A stretch of 64,000 nucleotides of DNA from Pseudomonas veronii (GCF_001439695.1 NZ_JYLL01000002.1:347574-411573); one strand, 5' to 3'; shown: positions 9,401 through 17,120, counted from the stretch's first letter. Notes: generated from the sequence alone by a model not told the origin. Numbers and translations are program-made.

Positions 9401-11668
9401 GTTTACTGGCCCGATGCGCCGCCGGCCCTGGTCCTGACCGAGTACGGCAGCTTGCAACAGGCCCATGCTGCATTGAACCGCATCGGTGCGTTAGCGGATA
9501 ACGTCAAGACACTGGCGCGGCAGGTCGCGCCGGGCTGGGCATTCGAGGCGCTCCCCCAGCCACCGGAGGGTGTCGATACGCGCACCCAGGCCGCCAAAAC
9601 GCTGAAAGCCATACCGGCGTTTTTCATGATGAAGGGCATCTGGCGGGGGATCGACTTCGTGCGCTCATTCGGCATCAAGCACCTGGAACCTGCGGTGGTG
9701 CTCGAGGAGATCGAAGCCCAGACCCTTGAACAGATCGCCAGTGCTCCGCAGGACTGGCTCGCGCTTGTGGCCGTGCCCCACTGCAACGCCCAGGCATTGC
9801 TTTACCACGCCAGCGTGCAGGAGCTGCAACGCCGCACTCAAGCGGCCAGTCATTCCGGCAAGGCGTTGGAGCACTATCGGAACCAGCGCCTGAATGAGCA
9901 GGGCGATACCCGCGCACGGGCGCTGGTGGGGTTTTTTTCGCCGTTGTACGGGACGTTCAATGACTTCCATGAGCTGCTGCTGGTGTCACGGCGTTATCAC
10001 CGTTTCGGCGACCCCCGGGACGCGGTCGATGTGGGTTTCATGAGCGCCTTTATGGTGATCGACGTGTTGCTGAACTTTGTCCCCGGCCCCAGGAAAGTCG
10101 GACGTGTCGGCGCAGGTGTCGCGCGGCCGGCGCTGAGGGCCGTGCTGGGGCGGCTACATCGTTTACGGATGGCGACGGATGCCGGGGTTTCCCGCGTGGC
10201 AACGCCGCCCGTGACTCGGCTCAAGGCCTTGGATCGCTTCAAAATCAACGGCGTGCCTGAGGGCGCCGTTGCGCTGAAAGGGCCGGACACGGCAGGCGTG
10301 CAGGTGAAACACGGTGAGCTCTTTGTGGCGGACGACACCCACACTTACCCCCTTTACCGCCGTGGAGACGAACCGGCGTTTCGCCTGAAGAACCCGCAGG
10401 CACCGGGGCAGGACGAACTGATTTTGCACATCCACCAGTCCAAGGAATGGTTACTCGGCGCGGATGCACCGCAACCGGTCGCGGGCACCAGTTCCGGGGT
10501 GCTCAACCCATGGCGTCCACCCGTGACGCCGCCACCGGACTGGCGCCCACCGACGGTGCGCGCCGCTACGGAAAGCCGCATTTATCGCTCGTCTGCGCCG
10601 AACACCGAGTGGTTCGCCTGGCGCGCGCGCGTGCCCACGGGCCAAGTGCCTGGCTCCTCGGCGTTCGGCACGTTTCATGTGCATATGGACCCGCCGGGGT
10701 TTCCCTACGATGTCATCTATATCGGCGCCCAGTACGACCGCCCGACGGCATCGGGGGTGGGTTATTACCGGGTACTGGCGCCGGGGGACAGTGCGCCCTG
10801 GAGCGGCCTTGCATTCATTACCAAGGATGAACCGCTGGTGTCACTGGCCCGGGCGGACCTTGAGCGTTGGACAGACACTGCGCTGGAGGAACAGCCCATC
10901 CCGGTATCACGCACCCAGGCGGGCGAGTGGCGGCTGCATGCGCCGTTGTTCGACACGCCGTTGGAACGGTCTGTCGCCACGGCGTTCCCGAACCTTACTA
11001 CTCATAGCCGCAGCATGGCCGTCGCCCGGCTGGTCGAACTGGCCGATACTTCTCGCTCGGCGACGGCCAGCCACCTGCTCAATGTGCGTGCAGCGCTGGA
11101 CAATTGGTTGACCCCCACCGCCAACCGGCTGGGCCAGACCGATGATTTGCTGAGAATGCTGCGGCCCACCGAAAGCAGCGGCCGATCGATCTATATCGGC
11201 TTCGACGGCAAGGCACCGGGCTTCACTCGCGTCGACTTCAACGTCGCCGGCCTGGACCCGACCCTGCGCACCGGCGGCCGCGCGCGTGCGCCGCAGCGGG
11301 AGATTGCACAGCGCGCAGCCGTCAAGCGCGTGCTCGAACAGCAGGGCTTCGACGTGCAGGAACTGCAGGTCATGCGCGGCAAAAAGCCCAGCCATGAATT
11401 GCTCGTGACACATTCGCGCTGCGGTTCAAACAAACTGTACTACGTGTCGTTGCATTGGCTTGGGCGCGGCTCTGTACCGTTGGAAAACCGCCTGACAGAC
11501 CATTGGTTCAATGCCGCGATCATCAGACACCCGACCTCGCTGGCGTTGGCTGCGGTCAAGAGTGCGCTGCGGGAAAACCGTCTGGTTCGGATCGCCGCCG
11601 GCATTCAGTGGCAGTCGACGGGGTCGGTCCGCCCCAGCGTGTATTTTGTCAAAGTGACCCCGCTCTGA
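6404..11668 (+). CDS. Giant dermonecrotic-toxin-like protein (DUF6543-type)
   Basis: A single uninterrupted frame of 1754 codons. The architecture resembles the large Pseudomonas proteins annotated with a dermonecrotic-toxin / DUF6543 domain: a long alpha-helical, Arg/Leu-rich N-terminal two-thirds, a short hydrophobic segment near residues 1205-1235 (GFMSAFMVIDVLLNFVPGP), then a segment with HTYPLYRRGDE near 1311. A beta-rich region follows near 1396 (NTEWFAWRARVP) and a separate C-terminal module from about 1594 (SIYIGFDGKAPGFTRVDF). No signal peptide is visible. The enzymatic activity cannot be read from the sequence. There is no adjacent same-strand immunity gene; the 3' end overlaps the convergent lysE by 20 bases. 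Family assignment is by recall. Confidence 0.7.
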   Translation: MTSSPDHASASPDTVNADDPDLAAQVQAQAIREQLIRRINAYTHPSRLINRIALADARCVAATRALARLIGRSPKVLTVIRAELRKAFEMDPDHLLFSEPKPPTAPRKVESLTERALALLVMPTVVINVNQFTALSVKDAPERHLPYTPLEALRRVVALQLFERLAHAVSAYWDCLAQGTWLTRRERWVELHTELFADRVFLAWQLDELSRAGFAMVQALIDAPSAEERRRAGGAWATLRVGQLLWPGASAVAIPGALHLYREGDPSDAPHVVYLPGGGRNFYEYPSFAALQDGLLALDRSRFHALWQCLPLSRRDNVYRPAALSATSAFMRGLPLMADALALGAEALLSGQWSNELACAAKMNDGYVFSEGRPRLPDAAPFLAAVEGARQQWVGGARLGVIGAQLLKWDRQRRGAEIIFASTASGLALHTAQRQVARYEDALLALLVPADPSADTLAYRVIASLMSQIDVHIQALNTLMQDAGQRLLELAFWAERPGGAGTPRRVSLFMQAQTAALRCEVELQHRLKLISTAHRDLMIEVVDQPLASRRPGSLAQVLSIAVGSAPDAFYPLHNVWVVTTAAALERSSRQLPVVLYAFGVEGGIKAFAGLDALTRSLKASLNSPDDSVLWRCVEHDKRADLRAHAAAQTLGVRYVEINGKPALAALKKLLGSYDRLHRSSEDITRVFSEVTDADLSRALLMVDLDAQLKIPPNNALSQALANIELLRTAASEAKTLPAWLAHAPRAQRQHFKRLLRLYLGNALAFKSRLEQCLPDLNTFARRTLIARLREDGFFPQLDIDQALIEMPDDVHGAFCGWTSGCAVGDRRIVLTPTATRTSFSLLQLALHNLDPLAPWTQWRFDHARYLQPEWKQRLNAAYLIDLVSSLDIGGRYDALIHQVYYPRRETDRVLSNGRIPGLLNRALQAGAAYHLFDAVQRGLTATAQSLFKTAMAARTPQDLSSSQPALQLYVVHLVGHTLQHDRYVAGIVAVHDPRTDLCVVYWPDAPPALVLTEYGSLQQAHAALNRIGALADNVKTLARQVAPGWAFEALPQPPEGVDTRTQAAKTLKAIPAFFMMKGIWRGIDFVRSFGIKHLEPAVVLEEIEAQTLEQIASAPQDWLALVAVPHCNAQALLYHASVQELQRRTQAASHSGKALEHYRNQRLNEQGDTRARALVGFFSPLYGTFNDFHELLLVSRRYHRFGDPRDAVDVGFMSAFMVIDVLLNFVPGPRKVGRVGAGVARPALRAVLGRLHRLRMATDAGVSRVATPPVTRLKALDRFKINGVPEGAVALKGPDTAGVQVKHGELFVADDTHTYPLYRRGDEPAFRLKNPQAPGQDELILHIHQSKEWLLGADAPQPVAGTSSGVLNPWRPPVTPPPDWRPPTVRAATESRIYRSSAPNTEWFAWRARVPTGQVPGSSAFGTFHVHMDPPGFPYDVIYIGAQYDRPTASGVGYYRVLAPGDSAPWSGLAFITKDEPLVSLARADLERWTDTALEEQPIPVSRTQAGEWRLHAPLFDTPLERSVATAFPNLTTHSRSMAVARLVELADTSRSATASHLLNVRAALDNWLTPTANRLGQTDDLLRMLRPTESSGRSIYIGFDGKAPGFTRVDFNVAGLDPTLRTGGRARAPQREIAQRAAVKRVLEQQGFDVQELQVMRGKKPSHELLVTHSRCGSNKLYYVSLHWLGRGSVPLENRLTDHWFNAAIIRHPTSLALAAVKSALRENRLVRIAAGIQWQSTGSVRPSVYFVKVTPL

Positions 11669-12290
11669 CGTTGAGCAGCGAGACCGCGCCAGCCGCCCCG
11701 AACAGCCCGGCACTGGTGCGGTTGAACCAGCTCTGGCCGTTGCCGCTGCGCAGATAGCGTGCCGCGCCGTGGGCGCCAAGGCCGTAGGCGAGCTTGCACA
11801 ACAGGTCGAGCACGGTCCAGGTGGCGATCATCACCAGCAGTTGCGGCAGAAACGGCTGTTGGCTGCTGAGGAACTGCGGCAGGAAGGCGGCGAAGAACAG
11901 AATGTCCTTGGGGTTGCTGGCGCCCAGCACAAACGCACGGCCAAACAAGGCGCGAAAACGCGGCGTGGCGACGGCCAGGGGCACCACCGCGCCGTGGGCC
12001 GGTTGGCGCGATTGCTGCCAGCTCTGCCAGGCGAGGTAAAACAGGTAGAGCGCGCCGACTATCTTCAAGGCGCTGAACAATTGTTCCGACGCGAGCAACA
12101 GCGCACCCAGGCCGAGTGCCGAGGCACTCAACAGGCAGATCGAGGCGAACACGCCGCCGAGGAACGCCGGGTACGAACGGCGCAGGCCGTAGTTCAAGCT
12201 GTTGCTGATCATCAGCAACGACAGGGGACCGGGGATCAGGATCACCACCAGCGCGGCGCCGCTGAACAGCAGCCAGGTTTCCAGGTTCAT
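11649..12290 (-). CDS. LysE/RhtB-family amino-acid exporter
   Basis: 213 residues with the LysE fold: hydrophobic N-terminus, the family motif IPGPLSLLMISNSLNYG (about residues 19-35), GGVFASICLLSASALG, and ASNPKDILFFAAFLPQF (about 124-140), with five to six membrane spans. Such inner-membrane proteins export amino acids or homoserine-lactone-like compounds; the substrate is not readable. The last codons overlap the 3' end of the giant toxin tail to tail by 20 bases. It lies downstream of the purine permease, but a terminator stands between them. Confidence 0.85.
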   Translation of the reverse strand: MNLETWLLFSGAALVVILIPGPLSLLMISNSLNYGLRRSYPAFLGGVFASICLLSASALGLGALLLASEQLFSALKIVGALYLFYLAWQSWQQSRQPAHGAVVPLAVATPRFRALFGRAFVLGASNPKDILFFAAFLPQFLSSQQPFLPQLLVMIATWTVLDLLCKLAYGLGAHGAARYLRSGNGQSWFNRTSAGLFGAAGAVSLLNVRAGSL

Positions 12291-12310
12291 TCACAGTGCT
12301 CCTTTCATGC

Positions 12311-12334
12311 AAAAGCCTCACCCAAAGGTGAGGC
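12311..12334 (-). terminator. Intrinsic terminator after the purine permease
   Basis: Stem GCCTCACC / GGTGAGGC with a 4-base loop (12315-12334), followed on the minus strand by TTTT. It lies 22 bases past the permease stop codon. Confidence 0.8.
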
Positions 12335-12356
12335 GGTTTCTTCGGGGGTTGCCGAC

Positions 12357-13715
12357 CTAGAGGAAGATGAATTTCGCGATAAAGATCGCGCACAGCACCC
12401 ACAGGCTGACGGAAATTTCGCGGTACTTGCCGCAGCCGGCCTTGAGCGCCACGTAAGTGATAAAGCCCAGGGCGATCCCGTCGGCGACCGAGAAGGTCAG
12501 CGGCATCATGATCGCGGTGACGATCGCCGGAATGCTGTCAGTAGCGTCGTCCCAATTGATATGGGCCATGCTCGCCATCATCAGCATCGCCACATAAATC
12601 AGCGCGCCGGCGGTGGCATAAGCAGGAATCATGCCCGCCAGCGGCGCGAAAAACATCGCCGCCACAAACAGCACGCCCACGGTCACGGCGGTCAGCCCGG
12701 TACGGCCGCCGGCGGCGACACCGGCGGCACTTTCCACGTAGCTGGTCACCGGCGGCACGCCGACCATGGCGCCGAACACGCTGGAGGCGCTGTCGGCCTT
12801 CAACGCACGGGACAGGTTGTGGATCTTGCCGTCGGGGTTGACCAGCCCGGCCCGTTGCGCGACGCCCATCAGGGTGCCGGCGGTGTCGAACATGTGTACA
12901 AACAGAAAGGCGAACACCACGCTGATCATGCTCACATTGAATACACCCATCACGTCCATGGCTAACCAGGTCGGTGCCAGGCTCGGCGGGGTGGCGAGGA
13001 TGCCGTTGTAGTGCACCAGCCCGAGGCCCCAGCCGGCGAGGGTCACGGCGATGATGCTGATGAGGATCGCGCCGAACACCCGGTGGTAGCTGAGGATGGC
13101 AATCAGTAGAAAGCAGATGGCCGCCAGCAACGGTGCCGGCTCGTGTAGCGAACCGAGCTTGATCAGGGTGGCCGGGCTGTCGACGATGATGCCGGCGGTT
13201 TTCAGGCCGATCACCCCGAGGAACAAGCCGACACCGGCGCCCATCGCATGGCGCAGGCTCACCGGAATGCTGTTGAGCAGCCATTCGCGGATGCGCGACA
13301 GCGTCAGCACCATGAACAACACGCCGGAGATAAACACCGCGCCGAGGGCCGTCTCCCAGGTGTAGCCCATGGTCCCGACCACGGTGTAGGTGAAGAACGC
13401 GTTCAAGCCCATGCCTGGCGCCAGGCCCACCGGCCAGTTGGCATACAGGCCCATCAGCAGGCACCCCAGCGCGGCAGCGATGCACGTGGCGACAAAGGCG
13501 GCGCCGTGATCGATACCGGCATCGGCCATGATGTTCGGGTTGACGAAGATGATGTAGGCCATGGTGATAAACGTCGTGAGGCCGGCGATCAACTCGGTCT
13601 TCACTGTGGTGCCATGCACGCGCAGTTTGAACAGGCGTTCGAGCCAGCCGCTGTCGGTGGGGGAGAGGTTCGGCGCGGCGAGGTCCAGCGGGGCTTCGGA
13701 TTTGCGGCTATCCAC
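12357..13715 (-). CDS. NCS2 guanine/hypoxanthine permease (AzgA/PbuG type)
   Basis: 452 residues from a GTG at 13713-13715 with GGAG upstream. AzgA-type motifs are plain: KTELIAGLTTFITMAYIIFV (start of TM1), GLYANWPVGLAPGMGLNAFF, VFAFLFVHMFDTAGTLMGVA and VGVPPVTSYVESAAGVAAGG. It is a proton-driven importer of purine bases in the inner membrane with about 12-14 spans. The promoter contains TTGTATACAA (13828-13837), the word also present at puuE, linking it to purine catabolism. The exact base transported (hypoxanthine, guanine or adenine) is not certain. Confidence 0.9.
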   Translation of the reverse strand: MDSRKSEAPLDLAAPNLSPTDSGWLERLFKLRVHGTTVKTELIAGLTTFITMAYIIFVNPNIMADAGIDHGAAFVATCIAAALGCLLMGLYANWPVGLAPGMGLNAFFTYTVVGTMGYTWETALGAVFISGVLFMVLTLSRIREWLLNSIPVSLRHAMGAGVGLFLGVIGLKTAGIIVDSPATLIKLGSLHEPAPLLAAICFLLIAILSYHRVFGAILISIIAVTLAGWGLGLVHYNGILATPPSLAPTWLAMDVMGVFNVSMISVVFAFLFVHMFDTAGTLMGVAQRAGLVNPDGKIHNLSRALKADSASSVFGAMVGVPPVTSYVESAAGVAAGGRTGLTAVTVGVLFVAAMFFAPLAGMIPAYATAGALIYVAMLMMASMAHINWDDATDSIPAIVTAIMMPLTFSVADGIALGFITYVALKAGCGKYREISVSLWVLCAIFIAKFIFL

Positions 13716-13827
13716 AGCAAGTACTCCTCAAGCATTTTATTGTTATGGTCAGCGCGCAGGCGCTGTGAGGTACTGGCGGGTTTTGTTGACTGATAGGTCA
13801 GGAACTCGCACGAAGCGAATTATGCTT

Positions 13828-13837
13828 TTGTATACAA
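13828..13837. promoter_or_regulatory. Operator-like palindrome TTGTATACAA upstream of permease
   Basis: Identical to the site at 922-931, 113 bases upstream of the permease start. It sits in the 170-base gap between the permease and the marR stop. Its sharing with puuE/hiuH supports one purine-responsive regulator. Confidence 0.6.
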
Positions 13838-13885
13838 AAAAAGCAAATAATGTTTTCGATTGTCTGCGCAAAAAAGGATGAAAGG

Positions 13886-14320
13886 CTAATTCACCGCACT
13901 CAACGCCTGATTGACCGCCAGCCAGCCGTTCACCGCGGCTTCCCCCGCTTCATTGAAGGCGCGCTGCAACAACTTCACCTGTTCGCGGCGCAAGGACTGC
14001 TCGAAACGCAGGCCTTCGGCGCTCAATTCCAGCAGGCGTTTGCGCTTGTCGGTCTCCGACGCGACGCTCTGCACCAGGTGCATTTCCTGTAATTGGCGCA
14101 GCGGCATGTTCAGCGCCTGCTTGCTCACGCCGAGCAATTCCAGCAGTTCCTTCACGCTCAGGCCGGGGTAGCGCGCGATAAAAAATACGATGCGCTGATG
14201 CACCCGGCTCAGGCCCCGGCGCTCCAGCATTTCGTCGGCCTTGGCGGTGAACGCCTGGTAGCCGAAGAAGAACGCTTCCATGGCGGTTTGCTGGCTGGTC
14301 TGGTTTTTAAGGTCAAGCAT
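13886..14320 (-). CDS. MarR-family transcriptional regulator
   Basis: 144 residues from ATG 14320 (MLDLKNQTSQQTAMEAFF). An upstream in-frame TTG at 14338 is less likely. The winged-helix core is readable: RGLSRVHQRIVFFIARYPG, SVKELLELLGVSKQALN (recognition helix) and VASETDKRKRLLELSAEG (wing). It is divergent from a PLP aminotransferase and GST operon. Two GTCAA-N5-TTGAC dyads lie in the gap, one overlapping this start codon, which suggests autorepression and control of the aminotransferase. The ligand is unknown. Confidence 0.9.
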   Translation of the reverse strand: MLDLKNQTSQQTAMEAFFFGYQAFTAKADEMLERRGLSRVHQRIVFFIARYPGLSVKELLELLGVSKQALNMPLRQLQEMHLVQSVASETDKRKRLLELSAEGLRFEQSLRREQVKLLQRAFNEAGEAAVNGWLAVNQALSAVN

Positions 14321-14326
14321 ATTGAC
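14312..14326. promoter_or_regulatory. MarR-type operator copy 1 (overlaps marR start)
   Basis: Inverted repeat GTCAAgcataTTGAC, arms of 5 with a 5-base spacer, covering the ATG of the MarR gene on the opposite strand. The same arm and spacing recur 42 bases away. Binding here would block translation initiation or transcription of marR. Confidence 0.6.
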
Positions 14327-14353
14327 GTATCCACACAAGTCGTCGTAATTTCG

Positions 14354-14368
14354 GTCAACCAGTTTGAC
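14354..14368. promoter_or_regulatory. MarR-type operator copy 2
   Basis: GTCAAccagtTTGAC, with the same arms and spacer as the copy at 14312-14326. Centre-to-centre distance is 42 bases, four helical turns, so two dimers would sit on the same DNA face. It lies 34 bases before the aminotransferase ATG. Confidence 0.6.
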
Positions 14369-14401
14369 GTATTTCCCACAGGCTTTGCTACCGGTGACCC
14401 T

Positions 14402-15568
14402 ATGGCCTTCTCAGAACGTGTTACGCGCCTCAAAAGCTCCTTGATCCGTGAAATTCTCGCGGCGGCTCAGCGCCCGGAAATGATGTCGTTCGCCGGTGGG
14501 CTGCCGGCCGAAGCGATGTTGCCCGCGTTGAACTGGGACGACATGCCGGTGAACATCGGCCAATACGGCATGAGCGAAGGCGAGCCGCAGCTGCGTGAAT
14601 TGCTCGCCGCCGAGGCGCGTGCATTGGGTGTGCCGTGCCAGGCCAGCCAGGTGCTGGTGGTCAGCGGTTCCCAGCAGACCCTGGATCTGGCGGCCAAGCT
14701 GTATATCGACAAGGGCACGAACATCCTCCTGGAAGGCCCGACCTACCTGGCGGCCTTGCAGATTTTCCAACTGTTCGGCGCCGAGTGCCTCACCGTACAA
14801 CTGGAAGCCGACGGCCCGGACCTGGCCGCGTTGCGCTCACGTCTCGAACGCTACCGCCCGGCGTTCATCTACCTGATCCCGACGTTCCAGAACCCGTCGG
14901 CCGTGCGTTACAGCGAGGCCAAGCGCGAAGCCGTCGCGGCGCTGCTCGATGAATTCGACGTGACCCTGATCGAAGACGAACCGTACCGCGAACTGACCTT
15001 CGACGGCGGCAGTGCGCAGCCCATCGCCGGCCGCCTGAAAAAGGCCAGTTGGATCTACACCGGCACCGTGTCGAAAACCTTGTTGCCCGGCCTGCGCGTC
15101 GGTTACCTGATCGCCAGCCCCGACCTGTTCCCGCACTTGCTCAAGCTCAAGCAGTCGGCCGACCTGCACACCAACCGCGTCGGCCAGTGGCAGGCGATGC
15201 AGTGGCTCGGCAGCGAGAAATATCAACAGCATCTGGTCGAGCTGCGCGGTTTCTATCGCGCGCGCCGGGATGCTTTTCAGGCGGCACTCGAGCGGCATTT
15301 CGGCGAATTGGCCGACTGGCAAGTGCCCCAGGGCGGATTATTCTTCTGGTTGACCTTGAAACAGCCGCTCGACACCCGCACCTTGTTGGCACCTGCGCTC
15401 GATCAGAACGTCGCGTTCATGCCCGGTGAACCGTTCTTTTCCGAGCCGGACCAGCACCTTGGCTCACTGCGGCTCAATTTCAGCCATATCGACCCGTCCC
15501 GTCTGGACGAAGGTCTCAAGCGCCTGGCCGCGGTGGTCCGTCAAGCACAGCACGCGCGAGCGGCATAA
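14402..15568 (+). CDS. PLP-dependent aminotransferase, class I/II (2-aminoadipate type)
   Basis: 388 residues. The true start is ATG 14402 (MAFSERVTRLKSSLIREIL). The fold-type I aminotransferase motifs are visible: MMSFAGGLPAEAMLP near the N-terminus, VVSGSQQTLDLAAK, PTFQNPSAVRYS, LIEDEPYRELTF with the PLP-ring Asp/Tyr, and TGTVSKTLLPGLRVGY with the Schiff-base Lys. FLRLNFS-type closing motifs appear as SLRLNFSHI. It resembles LysN/aminoadipate and MocR-type aminotransferase domains without the HTH. The substrate is not identified. It is followed 10 bases later by a GST and controlled probably by the divergent MarR. Confidence 0.88.
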   Translation: MAFSERVTRLKSSLIREILAAAQRPEMMSFAGGLPAEAMLPALNWDDMPVNIGQYGMSEGEPQLRELLAAEARALGVPCQASQVLVVSGSQQTLDLAAKLYIDKGTNILLEGPTYLAALQIFQLFGAECLTVQLEADGPDLAALRSRLERYRPAFIYLIPTFQNPSAVRYSEAKREAVAALLDEFDVTLIEDEPYRELTFDGGSAQPIAGRLKKASWIYTGTVSKTLLPGLRVGYLIASPDLFPHLLKLKQSADLHTNRVGQWQAMQWLGSEKYQQHLVELRGFYRARRDAFQAALERHFGELADWQVPQGGLFFWLTLKQPLDTRTLLAPALDQNVAFMPGEPFFSEPDQHLGSLRLNFSHIDPSRLDEGLKRLAAVVRQAQHARAA

Positions 15569-15578
15569 GGGGAGCCCC

Positions 15579-16181
15579 ATGTACAAGGTTTATGGCGATT
15601 ACAAGTCGGGCAACTGCTACAAGGTCAAATTGATGCTCAACCTGTTGGGCATCCCGTATCAATGGGTGGATGTCGACATCCTCAAGGGCGACACCCAGAC
15701 CGCCGAATTCCTGGCCAAGAACCCCAACGGCAAGATCCCGGTGCTGGAGCTCGAAGACGGCACCTGCCTGTGGGAATCCAATGCGATCCTCAATTTCCTC
15801 GCCGATGGCAGCGAGTTTCTGCCGACCGAACCGCGCTTGCGTACCCAAGTGTTGCAGTGGCAGTTCTTCGAGCAGTACAGCCACGAGCCGTACATTGCGG
15901 TGGCGCGCTTTATCCAACTGTACTTGGGGATGCCCGAGGATCGCCTCGACGAATACAAAACCACCCACAAGGGCGGTTACAAGGCGTTGAAGGTCATGGA
16001 GCGCCAACTGCAAAGCACGCCGTACCTGGTGGGCGAGCAGTATTCGATTGCGGATATTGCGCTGTATGCCTACACCCACGTGGCGCATGAGGGCGGTTTT
16101 GACTTGACGCCTTACCCGGCGTTGCAGGCATGGCTGAAGCGTGTGGCCAGCCATCCCAGGCATGTGGCGATGCTCGACTGA
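15579..16181 (+). CDS. Glutathione S-transferase family protein
   Basis: 200 residues beginning MYKVYGDYKSGNCYKVKLML, the thioredoxin-fold N-domain in which Ser/Asn near residue 10-13 contacts glutathione. It continues NPNGKIPVLELEDGTCLWES, the cis-Pro and gamma-Glu binding segment. The C-terminal helical domain has YLVGEQYSIADIALYAYTHV (N-capping box). AAGGGGAG upstream supports the ATG. Ten bases separate it from the aminotransferase, so the two are probably one operon under MarR control, perhaps for detoxification. The electrophilic substrate is unknown. Confidence 0.9.
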   Translation: MYKVYGDYKSGNCYKVKLMLNLLGIPYQWVDVDILKGDTQTAEFLAKNPNGKIPVLELEDGTCLWESNAILNFLADGSEFLPTEPRLRTQVLQWQFFEQYSHEPYIAVARFIQLYLGMPEDRLDEYKTTHKGGYKALKVMERQLQSTPYLVGEQYSIADIALYAYTHVAHEGGFDLTPYPALQAWLKRVASHPRHVAMLD

Positions 16182-16195
16182 CTCACTCGGTCAAT

Positions 16196-16222
16196 TGTGG
16201 GAGCGGGCAAGCCCCTCCCACA
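16196..16222. repeat. Single REP palindrome
   Basis: Hairpin-forming TGTGGGAGcGGGC...CTCCCACA, a variant of the Pseudomonas GGGGGCTTGCCCCC REP class, placed between the convergent GST and lysR genes. It may serve as a bidirectional terminator. Confidence 0.75.
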
Positions 16223-16223
16223 T

Positions 16224-17120
16224 TTAGCTCAGTGGTGTGTCGGATAATTTGTCATGCAGCAAGTCGAAACAGCGCTGCGCCGCCGGGCTCAGCGCCATCG
16301 CGCTGCGACTGATCAACCCGATCTCGCGGTTCACGCCGGGATGATCGATGCTGATGCGCTTCAACCCCTCCAGGCTGTCCGCCGCCGACTCCGGCAACAC
16401 ACTGATCCCCAAGCCCTGACGCACCAGCGCCAACACCGTCGACATGTAGTTGGCCTCCATGCCCGCGTTCATCGTCAGGCGTGTCTCGTCAAATAACGCC
16501 TCGACGTGTTCGCGCACACTGCTGTCGCGCCCGGTCAGGATGATCGGCTGATCCGCCAGTTGCTTCAGGGTCAGCGCCGGATAGCGGGCGAGGGGATGAT
16601 CCAGCGGTACGAACGCGCACAGCCGATCATTCAATACCGGCACGAACGCCAGCCCGTGGTTCAGCCGTGCGCGCACGCCGATGCCGAAGTCCACCTCGCC
16701 CGAGCGCACCTGGGCATGAATGCGATGGGCCACCAGGTCATGCAGGCGCACTTCGATCCCGCCGAAGCGTTCGCGAAACAGGCGCAGCGCGGGCGGCAAG
16801 GCGCCGGCGCACACCGAGGGCAGGGCGGCGATGGTCACCACGCCACGACGTAACGCCGCGAGGTCGCGGGAGCCGGTGACGATGTTGTCCAGGTCCAGCA
16901 GCAGCTTTTCCATCGGCCCGCGCGCTTCCTGGCCGGCGGCCGTGATGCTGACATGCCGCGGGCTACGGTCGAGCAGGGCGACGCCGAGCCAGTCCTCGAG
17001 TTGCTGAACCTGCACGGTGAGCGCGGACGGCGACAGGTGCAGTTCGTTGGCCGCCTTGGTAAAGCTGCCGGTGCGCGCGACAGCGAGGAAGGCTTGGATG
17101 TGTTGGATAGAGTTCTTCAT
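16224..17120 (-). CDS. LysR-family regulator of the CitMHS/AtuA operon
   Basis: 298 residues from ATG 17120 (MKNSIQHIQAFLAVARTGSF). The N-terminal LysR HTH is plain (SFTKAANELHLSPSALTVQVQQLEDWLGVALLDR). The effector domain includes VDFGIGVRARLNHGLAFVPV and ANYMSTVLALVRQGLGISVL. It is divergent from a CitMHS transporter with a 111-base gap, so it is very likely the operon's activator. A longer open frame upstream on this strand is a shadow over the transporter gene. The inducer is not known. Confidence 0.92.
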   Translation of the reverse strand: MKNSIQHIQAFLAVARTGSFTKAANELHLSPSALTVQVQQLEDWLGVALLDRSPRHVSITAAGQEARGPMEKLLLDLDNIVTGSRDLAALRRGVVTIAALPSVCAGALPPALRLFRERFGGIEVRLHDLVAHRIHAQVRSGEVDFGIGVRARLNHGLAFVPVLNDRLCAFVPLDHPLARYPALTLKQLADQPIILTGRDSSVREHVEALFDETRLTMNAGMEANYMSTVLALVRQGLGISVLPESAADSLEGLKRISIDHPGVNREIGLISRSAMALSPAAQRCFDLLHDKLSDTPLS

